From: Piscinibacter caeni
GTDB taxonomy: Bacteria; Pseudomonadota; Gammaproteobacteria; Burkholderiales; Burkholderiaceae_C
Reading direction: 5' to 3'
DNA length: 64,000 nt
Assembly (NCBI GenBank): GCA_003265685.1
Contig: KZ836107.1
Coordinates: 53,330-117,329 of the forward strand
Under the pieces are notes generated by a model. That model saw only the letters and a program-made list of their open reading frames with translations. It did not search any database and was not told where the DNA came from. Each line of letters begins with the position of its first letter. Position 1 is the first letter of the stretch. Shown here in pieces: positions 35,825 to 44,029 of this stretch. A program made the position numbers and the translations under genes.

Positions 35825-36247
35825 ATGAGTGGCGAACGCGACCTCGATACCCTGCGGCGCGAGATGGCCCCGCAGTTGCACCCCGAGACCTTCGTCTACT
35901 GCAGTTTTCCGGACTTCCGCATCCCACCAGGCCTGGAGCCGATCTGCACCTTCCGCGAGGCCGAGGGCGTCACCGCGATCGTGGAGAAGGCGCAGGCCGA
36001 AGACTCGGCCGTGCCCTACGTCTTCGAGTCGCACCTCATCACCCTCACGGTGCATTCGGCGCTCGACGCCGTAGGCTTCATCGCGACGCTGGCCGGCCGG
36101 CTGGCTGACGCCGACATCCCCTGCAACGTCGTCGCGGGCTACCACCACGATCACCTGTTCGTGCCCACGCGTCACTCGCAGCAGGCACTGAAGGTGCTGG
36201 CGTCGATTTCGGCACCGCCGCGCCCCTCGGCGCGGCCCGCCGTCTAG
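35825..36247 (+). CDS. ACT-domain protein (DUF2241/COG3602 type)
   Basis: A 140-residue soluble protein. The first half (ERDLDTLRREMAPQLHPETFVYCSF) and the second half (LTVHSALDAVGFIATLAGRLADADIPCNVVAGYHHDHLFVP) fit the COG3602/ACT_7 family, a double ACT-like fold that may bind amino acids. ATG 35825 follows an AAAGGAG sequence. It is convergent with alpA: the TAG stop of each gene lies in the same CTAG at 36244-36247. Why an ICE carries it is unclear. Confidence 0.78.
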   Translation: MSGERDLDTLRREMAPQLHPETFVYCSFPDFRIPPGLEPICTFREAEGVTAIVEKAQAEDSAVPYVFESHLITLTVHSALDAVGFIATLAGRLADADIPCNVVAGYHHDHLFVPTRHSQQALKVLASISAPPRPSARPAV

Positions 36248-36519
36248 CTCCCGCCCTGCTCGGTGATCCATCGCCGTACGTCTTCGGCGCGCCAGGCCGT
36301 GACCCCTGCCGACAGCTTCACCGGGCTTGGAAACGAGCGCGCACGGACCTGACGCCACAGCGTGGACTTCGAGATCGGAACGAACGCGAGCACCTGACGT
36401 TGGCGCAGAAAGCCCGTGTCGGGCAAGCAGGGTGAGGCGTTGGTGGCCGCGCCGGACTCGGTCGCGTGCAAGGGCGTGGCAGCGGCGGCGCTGCCGGGCA
36501 AAGAGGTTCGCGTGGGCAT
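36244..36519 (-). CDS. alpA: AlpA-family excision/regulatory helix-turn-helix protein
   Basis: A 91-residue protein. The C-terminal two-thirds is the AlpA/MerR-like domain: FLRQRQVLAFVPISKSTLWRQVRARSFPSPVKLSAGVTAWRAEDVRRWI. The N-terminal 30 residues are low-complexity Ala/Thr. AlpA proteins act as excisionase-like activators; in ICEclc, AlpA relays the signal from BisR to BisDC. The ATG at 36519 has GGAGA upstream; an in-frame extension to 36771 lacks family likeness. Confidence 0.83.
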   Translation of the reverse strand: MPTRTSLPGSAAAATPLHATESGAATNASPCLPDTGFLRQRQVLAFVPISKSTLWRQVRARSFPSPVKLSAGVTAWRAEDVRRWITEQGGS

Positions 36520-36901
36520 GTTCGGTCTCCGCGGCGGACGGCTCCACCGGAAGGCATGACCAGCTCGTTGCGACAGCGAAGGGTCACGGTCGGATCGCTG
36601 CGGACAGGAACGCGAAGACTCCAGGTCTACCGCCAGTGCGTTCCCAGCTGGCGGTTCATGCGAACCGGCGCTGACGCCCGGCCCTGAAAAGGTGGTCGCT
36701 GATGGCGGGATGCCTGCGTTGCCGCTGGTCGCCTCAAGCGCAATCAAGGCAGGTGTCGACTGCGACGCCATCGACCTTCGATGGGAGAAGCGCTGCGACC
36801 CGTGGAGCCGCCATGCGCCTGCGTGAAACCGTAGCGCCGGCGATCAGTGAACGCACGTCGAGCGAAGCACGCGCCTGCGAAACGGCAGCCTTGCGCGGGC
36901 G
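36520..36901. other. Gap between alpA and the DUF1845 gene
   Basis: About 380 bp with no frame that I can support. It should hold the alpA promoter on the minus strand. No repeat or strong hairpin stands out. Confidence 0.35.
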
Positions 36902-37696
36902 CTACGCAGTGGCGACTCGCGGCGCCGGGGTTTCATCGTTCTCGCCGTCGCCCAATGCGCCGGCCTCGGCCACCGGCGCGGCGGGCGGCAAGGCGGAGAT
37001 CGTCGTGTCCTCGCCGGTCAAGACAGTCGCGCCATCAGGTGTCGTCTCTTCGACTGAATGCCCCTGCCCCTCGATCTCGACCTCCGGCGCGTTCATCCGT
37101 CGGCGCAAGCCCGATGCGAAGTTGCGTGCCGCCGTGGCGACACCACGCACCTGGCGCTTCACCAGCGCACGCTGCTTGTCGACCTCGCGCGTCGTGATGA
37201 CCTCGTGGATCTCCAGCGTCTGCAGCAAGGGCATCAGCTGGTCGAGCTTGCCGAGCAGTTCCAGATACCGCCGGCCGCTCGACGACAGCACGCCCACCTC
37301 GATCTCCAGCGCTCGGGTGTCGTAGGTCGCCACCCGCGTGATCCCGTGCGCCTTGAAGAGCGCTTCGGCGCCGTCGATGGCGCGGTCCAGCGCTGCCGAT
37401 ACGGCATCCAGGCGCTCACGCAGCGCGGTCTCGACACGTGCAACGTCTTCGGGGTCCAGGCGCGTGCGTGCGATCACCGAAATGAAGTGCGCGTTGAGCT
37501 GCAGCGTCGCGAACATGCGCACGAACAGGCGCTTGCCCTCGGCGCTGGTAAAGCAGGCCGGCATCTTCACGCTCGCCGCCTCGACACGCCGGTAGTCGAC
37601 CTTGGCCTCGCGCGCGAGGATGCGCTCGTTCACGCCACCCTGGTCCACCCGGACGATCTGCAGGCTGGTGGTCGTCGGCAGGACATAGTTGTGCAT
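36902..37696 (-). CDS. DUF1845 / PFL_4669-type ICE protein
   Basis: A 264-residue soluble protein, part of the conserved backbone of PFGI-1/ICEclc-type elements. Recognisable blocks are YVLPTTTSLQIVRVDQGGVNER, RLFVRMFATLQLNAHFISVIAR and RRYLELLGKLDQLMPLLQTLEI. The last 60 residues are acidic and low in complexity. The family has no assigned activity. The ATG at 37696 is chosen because GGGAG precedes it by 6 bases; an ATG at 37702 is too close to that site. It has the same orientation as alpA. Confidence 0.75.
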   Translation of the reverse strand: MHNYVLPTTTSLQIVRVDQGGVNERILAREAKVDYRRVEAASVKMPACFTSAEGKRLFVRMFATLQLNAHFISVIARTRLDPEDVARVETALRERLDAVSAALDRAIDGAEALFKAHGITRVATYDTRALEIEVGVLSSSGRRYLELLGKLDQLMPLLQTLEIHEVITTREVDKQRALVKRQVRGVATAARNFASGLRRRMNAPEVEIEGQGHSVEETTPDGATVLTGEDTTISALPPAAPVAEAGALGDGENDETPAPRVATA

Positions 37697-38173
37697 GGGC
37701 ATCTCCCGCAACAATCACACTGAGGACGCGCTGGCGGCCAGTGTTCGCCGCGGCCGGCACCCATCGCCACGCGAAACGGCCGCGCGGCGGCGGTGGTTTC
37801 GCCATCAGCCCGCGCCACACGGCGCCACCCCCGTTGACCGACTGCGTTCGCCTCGCTACCTTTCGCACACGCAGCAGCTGGCCCTGCGTCCACCCCGGCA
37901 AGCCCTGTTGATCCTCGTGCGCATGCGGGCAGCTCGAACGCTTCGACCGCTTCGCACCCCGAGCGCGCTTTCGAGCCGTTGATTGCACGGGACTCGTGCG
38001 GCCAACGGCTGCAACGCGCGCTTCGATCGGTTGCTGGCATCCCGATACCGCGGCACGCGCCGCGCCAAGCCAGCCCTTGAAGTCAGCCGCCGGCTCCGAG
38101 CCGGCATTCGTCACCCCGCGGGGCCATCGCCCCGCGGGCGGTCATGGCCTCCGCGTTCCCCATGGAGGCCAAC
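37697..38173. other. Divergent intergenic region with a perfect GC hairpin
   Basis: About 475 bp without a supportable gene, between the minus-strand DUF1845 gene and the plus-strand run starting at 38174. At 38115-38124 CCCGCGGGGC pairs perfectly with GCCCCGCGGG at 38129-38138 across a 4-base loop. It ends 35 bp before the next start codon. It could be a terminator, an operator or a 5' leader structure; similar hairpins recur in the next gaps. Confidence 0.45.
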
Positions 38174-38716
38174 ATGCCACACCCCCGAGCATCGCTCGAA
38201 CGTTCCCGCGCGCCCCTCTTCACGGCCGGCGCCTACTGTGATTCGTTTGACGACATCCCGACCGAGGACGACGACATCGCCCAAGCCGGCGCAGAGGCCA
38301 TCGACTGGACCGAGCAGGACGTCGTGTTCCTGCACTGGCGCTTGCTGCAGGAAGTCGAGGCGCTGTCTGACCCCGAGACGCCGCTCGAAGCCAAGCTCGA
38401 CACGCTGCGCTGGGTGTTCACCGAGCGCGAGAAGGACTCACGGCCGTTCTCGTTCGTGAATTGCCTGCGCGTCGTCGGCTGCAGCCCGCTGTCGCCGATT
38501 GCCTACTGCGGCCTCGTCGATGCCGAAGAGATCCGCAGTCGCATCCGGCATGGCGTGAGGCGCTGGCTGGAAGCCACGCTGACGCGCTACCCCGAGTGGG
38601 TGCGCGAAGCCGTCGCCCGCAATCCGGAGTGGGTCGAGCTGCAACTCGCCCGCAACCCGCAGTGGATCAACCAACAGGTCCGCGCGGTCGCCCTGCAGGG
38701 CGACCTGTTCGCCTGA
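38174..38716 (+). CDS. ICE protein of unknown function with short C-terminal repeats
   Basis: A 180-residue soluble protein. ATG 38174 is used because GGAGG precedes it by 5 bases. The N-terminal half is acidic (DIPTEDDDIAQAGAEAIDW). A Cys-containing middle block reads FSFVNCLRVVGCSPLSPIAYCGLVD. The end carries three copies of an 11-residue unit: YPEWVREAVAR, NPEWVELQLAR, NPQWINQQVRA. I do not recognise the family. It opens a plus-strand run of ICE maintenance genes. Confidence 0.68.
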   Translation: MPHPRASLERSRAPLFTAGAYCDSFDDIPTEDDDIAQAGAEAIDWTEQDVVFLHWRLLQEVEALSDPETPLEAKLDTLRWVFTEREKDSRPFSFVNCLRVVGCSPLSPIAYCGLVDAEEIRSRIRHGVRRWLEATLTRYPEWVREAVARNPEWVELQLARNPQWINQQVRAVALQGDLFA

Positions 38717-38769
38717 GCCATCAACGGCCGCCGCCGCAGCGCGACGACCACCACTTCAAGGAACACACC

Positions 38770-38913
38770 ATGTCCCGCTTCTATCGCGCGGCCGGCGTGC
38801 TGGCCGTTCTCGCACTGCACGCACTCGGCGCCCACCTGGACGCCACCGATTCGCCTTCGCCGACCTCGCGGGCCGAAGGCCATCGCCTGCCCGGCGCCAT
38901 GCAGGTCCGCTGA
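38770..38913 (+). CDS. Small exported or membrane protein (47 residues)
   Basis: A 47-residue product with AAGGAA upstream of ATG 38770. The N-terminus (MSRFYRAAGVLAVLALHALGAHL) is a signal peptide or membrane anchor; the rest is polar. It lies 53 bp after the repeat protein and 9 bp before the next gene, so it is likely translated as part of this operon. No family recognised. Confidence 0.5.
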   Translation: MSRFYRAAGVLAVLALHALGAHLDATDSPSPTSRAEGHRLPGAMQVR

Positions 38914-38922
38914 GGAGCTGCC

Positions 38923-39249
38923 ATGCACATCGTTTCCCAGACCGGGCGTGTCGCAGCGCTGCTGCTACCCGTCCGCGCACCCGAGGATCTCGAGTACCTC
39001 GTCAAGGAGAGCGAGATCGTCACCGGCCGACCCGGCCGCACTTTCGTGATCGCCGGCGCTGACCGCCTTGCCTACCGGCTGCAGTGGCATCCGCTCGGCT
39101 TCCAGGTCGAGCGGCTCGACAGCCGCGGCCGTGCGCTGCACGTGCAGCAACTGCTGCTGTTCGAGTTCCTCGACCACCCGCTGCTGGAGGCCTTGCATGC
39201 CGGCCAGCTCTTCACCGCGCCGATCGAGTTCGACTCGCCGCGCGGTTGA
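38923..39249 (+). CDS. ICE hypothetical protein
   Basis: A 108-residue soluble protein starting MHIVSQTGRVAALLLPVRAPEDL. It ends with a helix-rich part (LQQLLLFEFLDHPLLEALHAGQLF-like) and no known motif. The codon use matches the neighbours. It sits between the tiny exported protein and the GHKL ATPase gene, with which it is presumably co-transcribed. A hairpin with a TTCG loop follows at 39265. Confidence 0.62.
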   Translation: MHIVSQTGRVAALLLPVRAPEDLEYLVKESEIVTGRPGRTFVIAGADRLAYRLQWHPLGFQVERLDSRGRALHVQQLLLFEFLDHPLLEALHAGQLFTAPIEFDSPRG

Positions 39250-39264
39250 CTCATCCACCCCAAA

Positions 39265-39292
39265 GGCGGGCGTCCCTTCGGGGGCACCCGCC
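39265..39292 (+). promoter_or_regulatory. Intergenic hairpin, TTCG loop
   Basis: GGCGGGCGTCCC pairs with GGGGCACCCGCC, with one mismatch and one G-U pair, around a TTCG tetraloop. It ends 17 bases before the start codon of the next gene. No T-run follows, so a leader structure or mRNA-stability element is as likely as a terminator. Confidence 0.45.
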
Positions 39293-39308
39293 ATACCGGA
39301 GAACCACC

Positions 39309-40901
39309 ATGCAGATTCAAGTCCGCATCAACGAGGAAGGCGCGCTGCGCAACCAGCGCTTCGCCTTCACCGACCGATTCACCCTCGTGTCGGAACTGCT
39401 TCAGAACGCCAGGCGCGCAGGCGCCAGGTCAATCACTGTCGGCCACGACGCCGAGACCAGGACGCTGACCGTCCGCGACAACGGCCGCGGCATCGATGAC
39501 TTCCAGAAGCTGCTGACCTTCAACGAGTCGGGCTGGGATGAGACCACCTGCGATGCCGAGAACCCGTTCGGTGTCGGCTTCTCGAAGTGCCTCTACGCCG
39601 CGTCGCGCTGCATCGTGAAGTCGCGCGGCCGGTGCGCGGATTTCGACACCGCCGCCGCGCTGGCCCGAACGCCGATCGACGTCACCGAGTCGGCCGAAGC
39701 GTCGACTGAGGGTACGCAGATCGAGCTGCACGGCGTGGACCTCCCCGATCTGGCGTCGCGCATCGCCACCCTGTGCGCGGGCTTCCCCGTGCCGGTGTGC
39801 TTCAACGGCAAGCTTCTCGAACGCCCGCATGCCCCGGACCACCTGGCGCTCGTAGCGACACCTGTCGGCGGCCTGCACCTGTGCGGCACGCGCGATGGCG
39901 AGCACAGCCACGACACCCTGGTCTACCTGCAGGGCTTCTGCGTGCTGCGCCCGATCTACCACCGGCCGGAGCGCGCGAACGTGCTGCACCTCGATGCGCG
40001 CCAGTTCATGGCGCGGCTGCCCGATCGCGACAAGCTGATCGACGAAGACCGGCAACGCAAGCGCATCGACACCGCGCTGCGCGCCGAATGGCGCCGCGTG
40101 CTCGAGGACGCCAAGCGCGCCCTGCCCGCCAATGTGTTCGTCGATAGGTTCTATCCGGCCCTGCGAGGCTGGGGGCACCTGGACCTGCTCAACGACATCG
40201 ATGTCCTGCCGGCCGCGGTGTTCGACGAGATCTGCGGCTACCCCTACCAGGAGGGCTCGGGTGACCGGGTCTACCTGCGCACGGTGACCGTCGCACCGGC
40301 ACGGGCGGCCATCGAGGCCGGCTCGGTCAAGCTGTGCTCGATCGACTCGCTCGACGAGAACAACGCCGGCCGCTGGATGTTCGCACTTGCCACGGGGTGC
40401 CTTCTCTTCAACCTGGGCGGCCTGCATCACGAGCATTGGGTGCAAGCCCATGTGCGCTGGCTGGACGACGAGCCGGTCGCCGTCGAACCGCTCGGCGAGC
40501 GTGTTCGCCGCACGCTGGAAGGCCGCTGGATCTGGCCGGACGTGGTGCTGTGCGCCGCCGTTCGCATTGGCGTGGGCAGCGACAGCGTGAACATCGCCGA
40601 TGCCGGTGTTCACCACGACGGAGTGCTCTACATCCCGGACGGCGAATGCTCGGGCGAGCCGGTGCGCCAGGTCTCGAACTTCACCGACGAGAACGAGCAG
40701 TTCCTGGAGTCCGATCTGGACGCGGACCGCGAAGCATTGGCCGACCTCATCCGTCGGCTGCGCTCCGTCGATCCGAAGGACACGCTCGACTCGCTGCTGC
40801 GTGAGCTGAAGCTTGAACGCTACCCGGTGCTGCACGGCAGGCAATTCCGCCTGAGCGTCGGCACCGGATCGAACGGCCATGCCGTCGAACTGGCCGATTG
40901 A
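39309..40901 (+). CDS. GHKL-fold ATPase of the ICE backbone
   Basis: A 530-residue protein with an Hsp90/MutL-like ATP-binding domain at its N-terminus. The N-box is VSELLQNARRAGARSI (about 27-42), the next motif is VRDNGRGIDDF, and the lid region has NPFGVGFSKCLYAASR. The remaining 350 residues match no family I know; the end is acidic with a leucine-rich helix. Similar ATPases accompany primase and DUF932 genes on PFGI-1-type elements. ATG 39309 starts directly at the domain. It is unrelated in layout to the double-GHKL protein at 50327. Confidence 0.75.
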   Translation: MQIQVRINEEGALRNQRFAFTDRFTLVSELLQNARRAGARSITVGHDAETRTLTVRDNGRGIDDFQKLLTFNESGWDETTCDAENPFGVGFSKCLYAASRCIVKSRGRCADFDTAAALARTPIDVTESAEASTEGTQIELHGVDLPDLASRIATLCAGFPVPVCFNGKLLERPHAPDHLALVATPVGGLHLCGTRDGEHSHDTLVYLQGFCVLRPIYHRPERANVLHLDARQFMARLPDRDKLIDEDRQRKRIDTALRAEWRRVLEDAKRALPANVFVDRFYPALRGWGHLDLLNDIDVLPAAVFDEICGYPYQEGSGDRVYLRTVTVAPARAAIEAGSVKLCSIDSLDENNAGRWMFALATGCLLFNLGGLHHEHWVQAHVRWLDDEPVAVEPLGERVRRTLEGRWIWPDVVLCAAVRIGVGSDSVNIADAGVHHDGVLYIPDGECSGEPVRQVSNFTDENEQFLESDLDADREALADLIRRLRSVDPKDTLDSLLRELKLERYPVLHGRQFRLSVGTGSNGHAVELAD

Positions 40902-40911
40902 GTACTTGGGT

Positions 40912-40931
40912 GGGAGGCCTTCGGGCCTCCT
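40912..40931 (+). terminator. Hairpin after the GHKL ATPase gene
   Basis: GGGAGGCC (40912-40919) can pair with GGCCTCCT (40924-40931) across TTCG, 10 bp after the stop codon, with one weak end pair. Position and TTCG loop suit a terminator or transcript-end stabiliser; a T-run is lacking. Confidence 0.5.
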
Positions 40932-41130
40932 CTCCCCAGCGCAGCACCTCGCGTGCGCGCTGCGGAGAGGTTTTCCCGCAGGTCGCAGGCACACCTGGAG
41001 CGCATTGCTCCGAAGCCGGCCCCGAAGTCCATCCGGCGCTCAGCGCCGGCCCCGCCCGCCATGGCCGCGGAGCCTTGCCCTCAACCGGGCGCAGGCCCGG
41101 CGTGGCGGGTTCCCCCGTCAAGGAGAAGTC

Positions 41131-41199
41131 ATGAACCGACAACAAGCCATGCCCGTTTTCGAAAGCCGCCGCGGTGGCCACGGAGGCTGCCATGAATGA
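41131..41199 (+). CDS. Possible 22-residue leader ORF before the primase gene
   Basis: ATG 41131 is preceded by the strong ribosome site AAGGAG. The frame encodes 22 residues (MNRQQAMPVFESRRGG... ending GCHE) and its stop overlaps the start of the primase gene at 41192. Such overlap suggests translational coupling. It may only serve to bring ribosomes to the primase start; a peptide function cannot be supported. Confidence 0.35.
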   Translation: MNRQQAMPVFESRRGGHGGCHE

Positions 41200-42208
41200 C
41201 ACGGCCTTCGAGCATCGCATCGACGAAGCCAAGCGCCGCGCCCACGGCCGCTGGACCGAGATCCTGCGCAGCCTGGGCGTCGACGATCACATCCTGGGCA
41301 AGCGCAACGTCCCTTGCCCGTCGTGTGGCGGCACCGACCGCTTCCAGTACACCGACAAGTTCGGCGAAGGCAACTACCACTGCCGCCACTGCGGCGCGGG
41401 TGGTGGCTTCAAGCTGCTGCAGGCCGCGCTCGGCCTCGACTTCGCGACCGCGCTGCGGCAGGTGGAGTCCTGCGTTGGCGCGCCGGCTCCTGCGCCGAGT
41501 GCCCCACCGGCGGCGTCCGAACCGTCCGCGCAGCGCATGCGCCGCCTGGCGCAACGCCTGTGGGACGAAGCCCTGCCGGTCCAGCCCGGCGACGAGGTCG
41601 ATTGCTACCTGCGTCGCCGCGGGCTGCACCTGCGCCATGCGCCGAGTGTCCTGCGCCGTCACCCGGCGCTGGGCTACTACGAGAAGAACGCCGCGGGCCG
41701 CTCCTGCAAGGTGGCCGACTACCCGGCGATGCTGGCCTGCATCCAAGGGCCGGACGGACACGCGGTGACGCTGCACCGGACCTACCTGAAGGACGGCGAG
41801 AAAGCGCCGGTACCGGACGCACGCAAGGTGCTATCGGCCGGCATCAACGGTGCCGCTGTGCGGCTGTGCGAACCGGCGCACGAACTGGCGGTGGCCGAAG
41901 GCATCGAGACGGCGCTGGCGGTGCACCTCGCGACCGGCAAGCCGGCGTGGGCCGCTGTCAGCGCAGGGAACCTCGAGAAGCTCTGGCTGCCCGACGGCGT
42001 GCGTCAGGTCTGCATCTATGCCGACAACGACGCCGACGGCGGCTTCGAAGGCCAGGCCTGCGCCTACGCGCTGGCCCGTCGCCTGACCCGCAGCGCACCC
42101 GGCAACGACGCTCGCCAGGTCCGCGTGTTCCTGCCGCGCCAACCCGGCCACGACTGGGCCGACGTGTGGCGCATGCGCAGTTCGGCCGCCGAAGTCCAGG
42201 CCGCGTAG
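41192..42208 (+). CDS. Zinc-binding primase / Toprim protein of the ICE
   Basis: A 338-residue primase of the phage P4/plasmid type. The N-terminal zinc ribbon has CPSC and CRHC (Cys42, 45, 64, 67). The Toprim region has VAEGIETALAVHLATGKP and YADNDADGGFEGQ with the acidic metal-binding residues. It probably primes the transferred or replicating ICE strand. ATG 41192 has GGAGG upstream; a GTG at 41174 is less likely. No helicase domain is fused. Confidence 0.87.
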   Translation: MNDTAFEHRIDEAKRRAHGRWTEILRSLGVDDHILGKRNVPCPSCGGTDRFQYTDKFGEGNYHCRHCGAGGGFKLLQAALGLDFATALRQVESCVGAPAPAPSAPPAASEPSAQRMRRLAQRLWDEALPVQPGDEVDCYLRRRGLHLRHAPSVLRRHPALGYYEKNAAGRSCKVADYPAMLACIQGPDGHAVTLHRTYLKDGEKAPVPDARKVLSAGINGAAVRLCEPAHELAVAEGIETALAVHLATGKPAWAAVSAGNLEKLWLPDGVRQVCIYADNDADGGFEGQACAYALARRLTRSAPGNDARQVRVFLPRQPGHDWADVWRMRSSAAEVQAA

Positions 42209-42300
42209 CGGAACGGAGACATGAACCCCACCGGTCGCTGCCACACCGGGCCCTGTGTCGATGACGCAGGGCGAAGGCAGACCTTGAACTGCATGCAGTC

Positions 42301-42320
42301 GGCGCGGATGAATCCGCGCC
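42301..42320 (+). promoter_or_regulatory. Intergenic hairpin
   Basis: A perfect inverted repeat, GGCGCGGAT at 42301-42309 and ATCCGCGCC at 42312-42320, separated by two bases. Two further GC dyads follow (CCCCGCGGGG at 42356 and CCCCGACGGGG at 42371) before the DUF932 start. The short centre favours a protein-binding dyad over an RNA loop for the first of these. Confidence 0.45.
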
Positions 42321-42414
42321 ATCGAGGACCCGGCCCGTGCCGGATCCATCACCCACCCCGCGGGGCCCAGCCCCGACGGGGCACGGCGCCCCGCATTTCC
42401 GATCGGAGCTTGTG

Positions 42415-43479
42415 ATGAAGAACGGACGCACCCTCGTGAGCCTGGCGCAGGAACTCGAACGCCAGCTGAACTCGAAGAAGGACCTGGTGGTCCCGTCGGC
42501 GCTGATGCGCCACGACACCGACGACACGGGCCAGACGCGGCTCGTCGTTGAAGAGACCGGTGGCCCGGCGCGCTACGGCGTGACGCCGCTCGCGCGCCGC
42601 CAGCTCGCGGACAAGTTGAAGATTCCGTATGCGTACTTCGAACGCATGCGCAGCGAGCAGCCGGTGCTGCTGGACCGCAACGTCAACACCTGGCTGCAAA
42701 GCGACGACGACCGCCGCATGCTGCGCACGCTGGACGGCAACGTGCGCGCGGTGCTGTCGGACCGCTACCGCCGGCTCGACAACTACGACCTCGCCGAAAG
42801 CGTGCTGCCGATCCTGCAGCGCCTGCCCGATGTGCGCTTCGAATCGGTCGAGCTGACCGAGACGCGCATGTACCTGAAGGTGGTCACGCCGCAGCTGAAG
42901 CACGAGATGTCGCCCGGCGATGTCGTGCAGGCCGGCGTGGTCGTGAGCAATTCCGAGGTCGGCCACGGCACGCTCTCGGTGCAGCCGCTGATCTATCGGC
43001 TGCGCTGCCTCAATGGGCTGATCGTGCCCGACTTCTCGCTGCACAAGACCCACGTCGGTCGCAGCATCGGCAACGTCGCGGACGCGATCACGGTGTTCAA
43101 GGACGACACGCTGCAGGCGGACGACAAGGCCTTCTTCCTGAAGGTGCGCGACGTGGTCGAGGCGGCGGTGTCGGAGGCGACCTTCCTGCAAGCCGCGCAG
43201 AAGCTGCAGAAGACGCTGCGCATCCCGCTGACAGGTGACCCGGTGAAAACCGTCGAGGTGCTGGCCAACCGCTATGCCCTCAACGAGCAGGAGCGTGCCG
43301 GCGTGCTGCGTCACCTGATCGCCGACGCCGACCTGACCGGCTACGGCTTGGTCAACGCGGTGACGCACTTCTCGCAGGAGGTCGACGACTACGACCGTGC
43401 GACCGAGTTCGAGGCCCTGGGCGGCCGGCTCATCGAGCTGCCGCAGAACGAGTGGAAGAGCCTCGCCGAAGCCGCCTGA
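42415..43479 (+). CDS. DUF932 protein
   Basis: A 354-residue soluble protein of the DUF932 family. Typical blocks are ARYGVTPLARRQLADKLKIPYAYFERM, VRAVLSDRYRRLDNYDLAESVLPIL and GVVVSNSEVGHGTLSVQP. DUF932 proteins are conserved on ICEs, plasmids and phages and may act in DNA maintenance or anti-restriction; no activity is established. ATG 42415 has GGAG upstream. It is followed by two perfect hairpins. Confidence 0.85.
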   Translation: MKNGRTLVSLAQELERQLNSKKDLVVPSALMRHDTDDTGQTRLVVEETGGPARYGVTPLARRQLADKLKIPYAYFERMRSEQPVLLDRNVNTWLQSDDDRRMLRTLDGNVRAVLSDRYRRLDNYDLAESVLPILQRLPDVRFESVELTETRMYLKVVTPQLKHEMSPGDVVQAGVVVSNSEVGHGTLSVQPLIYRLRCLNGLIVPDFSLHKTHVGRSIGNVADAITVFKDDTLQADDKAFFLKVRDVVEAAVSEATFLQAAQKLQKTLRIPLTGDPVKTVEVLANRYALNEQERAGVLRHLIADADLTGYGLVNAVTHFSQEVDDYDRATEFEALGGRLIELPQNEWKSLAEAA

Positions 43480-43499
43480 ACGCGGCACGCGCCGCAGCG

Positions 43500-43524
43500 G
43501 CCCGGACCCCTCGTGGGTCCGGGC
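43500..43524 (+). terminator. Hairpin after the DUF932 gene
   Basis: GCCCGGACCC (43500-43509) pairs perfectly with GGGTCCGGGC (43515-43524) across a 5-base loop, 20 bp after the stop codon. There is no T-run. Location right after a gene suggests termination or transcript protection. Confidence 0.5.
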
Positions 43525-43565
43525 TGCACGGATTCGCCCGCGAGTCCGGGCGGTTGTGCGTGGCA

Positions 43566-43588
43566 ATGCGGCCCCGACGGGGCCGCAT
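43566..43588 (+). promoter_or_regulatory. Second hairpin after the DUF932 gene
   Basis: ATGCGGCCCC (43566-43575) pairs perfectly with GGGGCCGCAT (43579-43588) across GAC. The centre CCCCGACGGGG is identical to the one at 42371, in front of the DUF932 gene. Confidence 0.5.
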
Positions 43589-43714
43589 GCCGTCGCAATC
43601 TCACTGCCGAACCCTATGCTGTGGCGCACTCCGATCGACACCCGACCGCCACCCGAAACATCCCCATCCCACCCATCCACCGTGCCCGGCCAGGGCCCAC
43701 CCGAGGACAGCACC

Positions 43715-44008
43715 ATGAACCAGGCGCAGCTCTCCGACGTCCAGCTCACCAACCTGACCTTGCTGCTCACCATCCGCGACGGCGTCCTGCAGGACCGCCC
43801 CGCCACCTGCTGCAAGTACGCTCTCGATGCCGCGCAGGCGGACCGCATCGCCGGCCTGGGCGTCCAGCAGATCATGGCCATCGTCGCCAACGTCGGCGAC
43901 GCCACACTCTTCCCAGCGCGCCGCGATCTGCTGGCGCTGCTCGAAGCGCCGCTGCCGCTGGCCCGGCCGCTCGCCGCAGTGCACGCCGCTCAGCACCTCG
44001 CCGCCTGA
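43715..44008 (+). CDS. FlhD/BisD-like transfer-competence regulator subunit
   Basis: A 97-residue protein. The middle (LTLLLTIRDGVLQDRPATCCKYALDAAQADRIAGLGVQQIMAIV) recalls FlhD: helical, with the phrase for early helices and a short loop with Cys. It lies directly before a FlhC-like gene, the normal FlhD-FlhC order. In ICEclc the pair BisD-BisC, related to FlhDC, is the master activator of transfer genes. The likeness to FlhD is weak, so the call leans on the neighbour. ATG 43715 follows GAGG. Confidence 0.6.
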   Translation: MNQAQLSDVQLTNLTLLLTIRDGVLQDRPATCCKYALDAAQADRIAGLGVQQIMAIVANVGDATLFPARRDLLALLEAPLPLARPLAAVHAAQHLAA

Positions 44009-44029
44009 CCGCCCCCTCTGGCGAACGCC

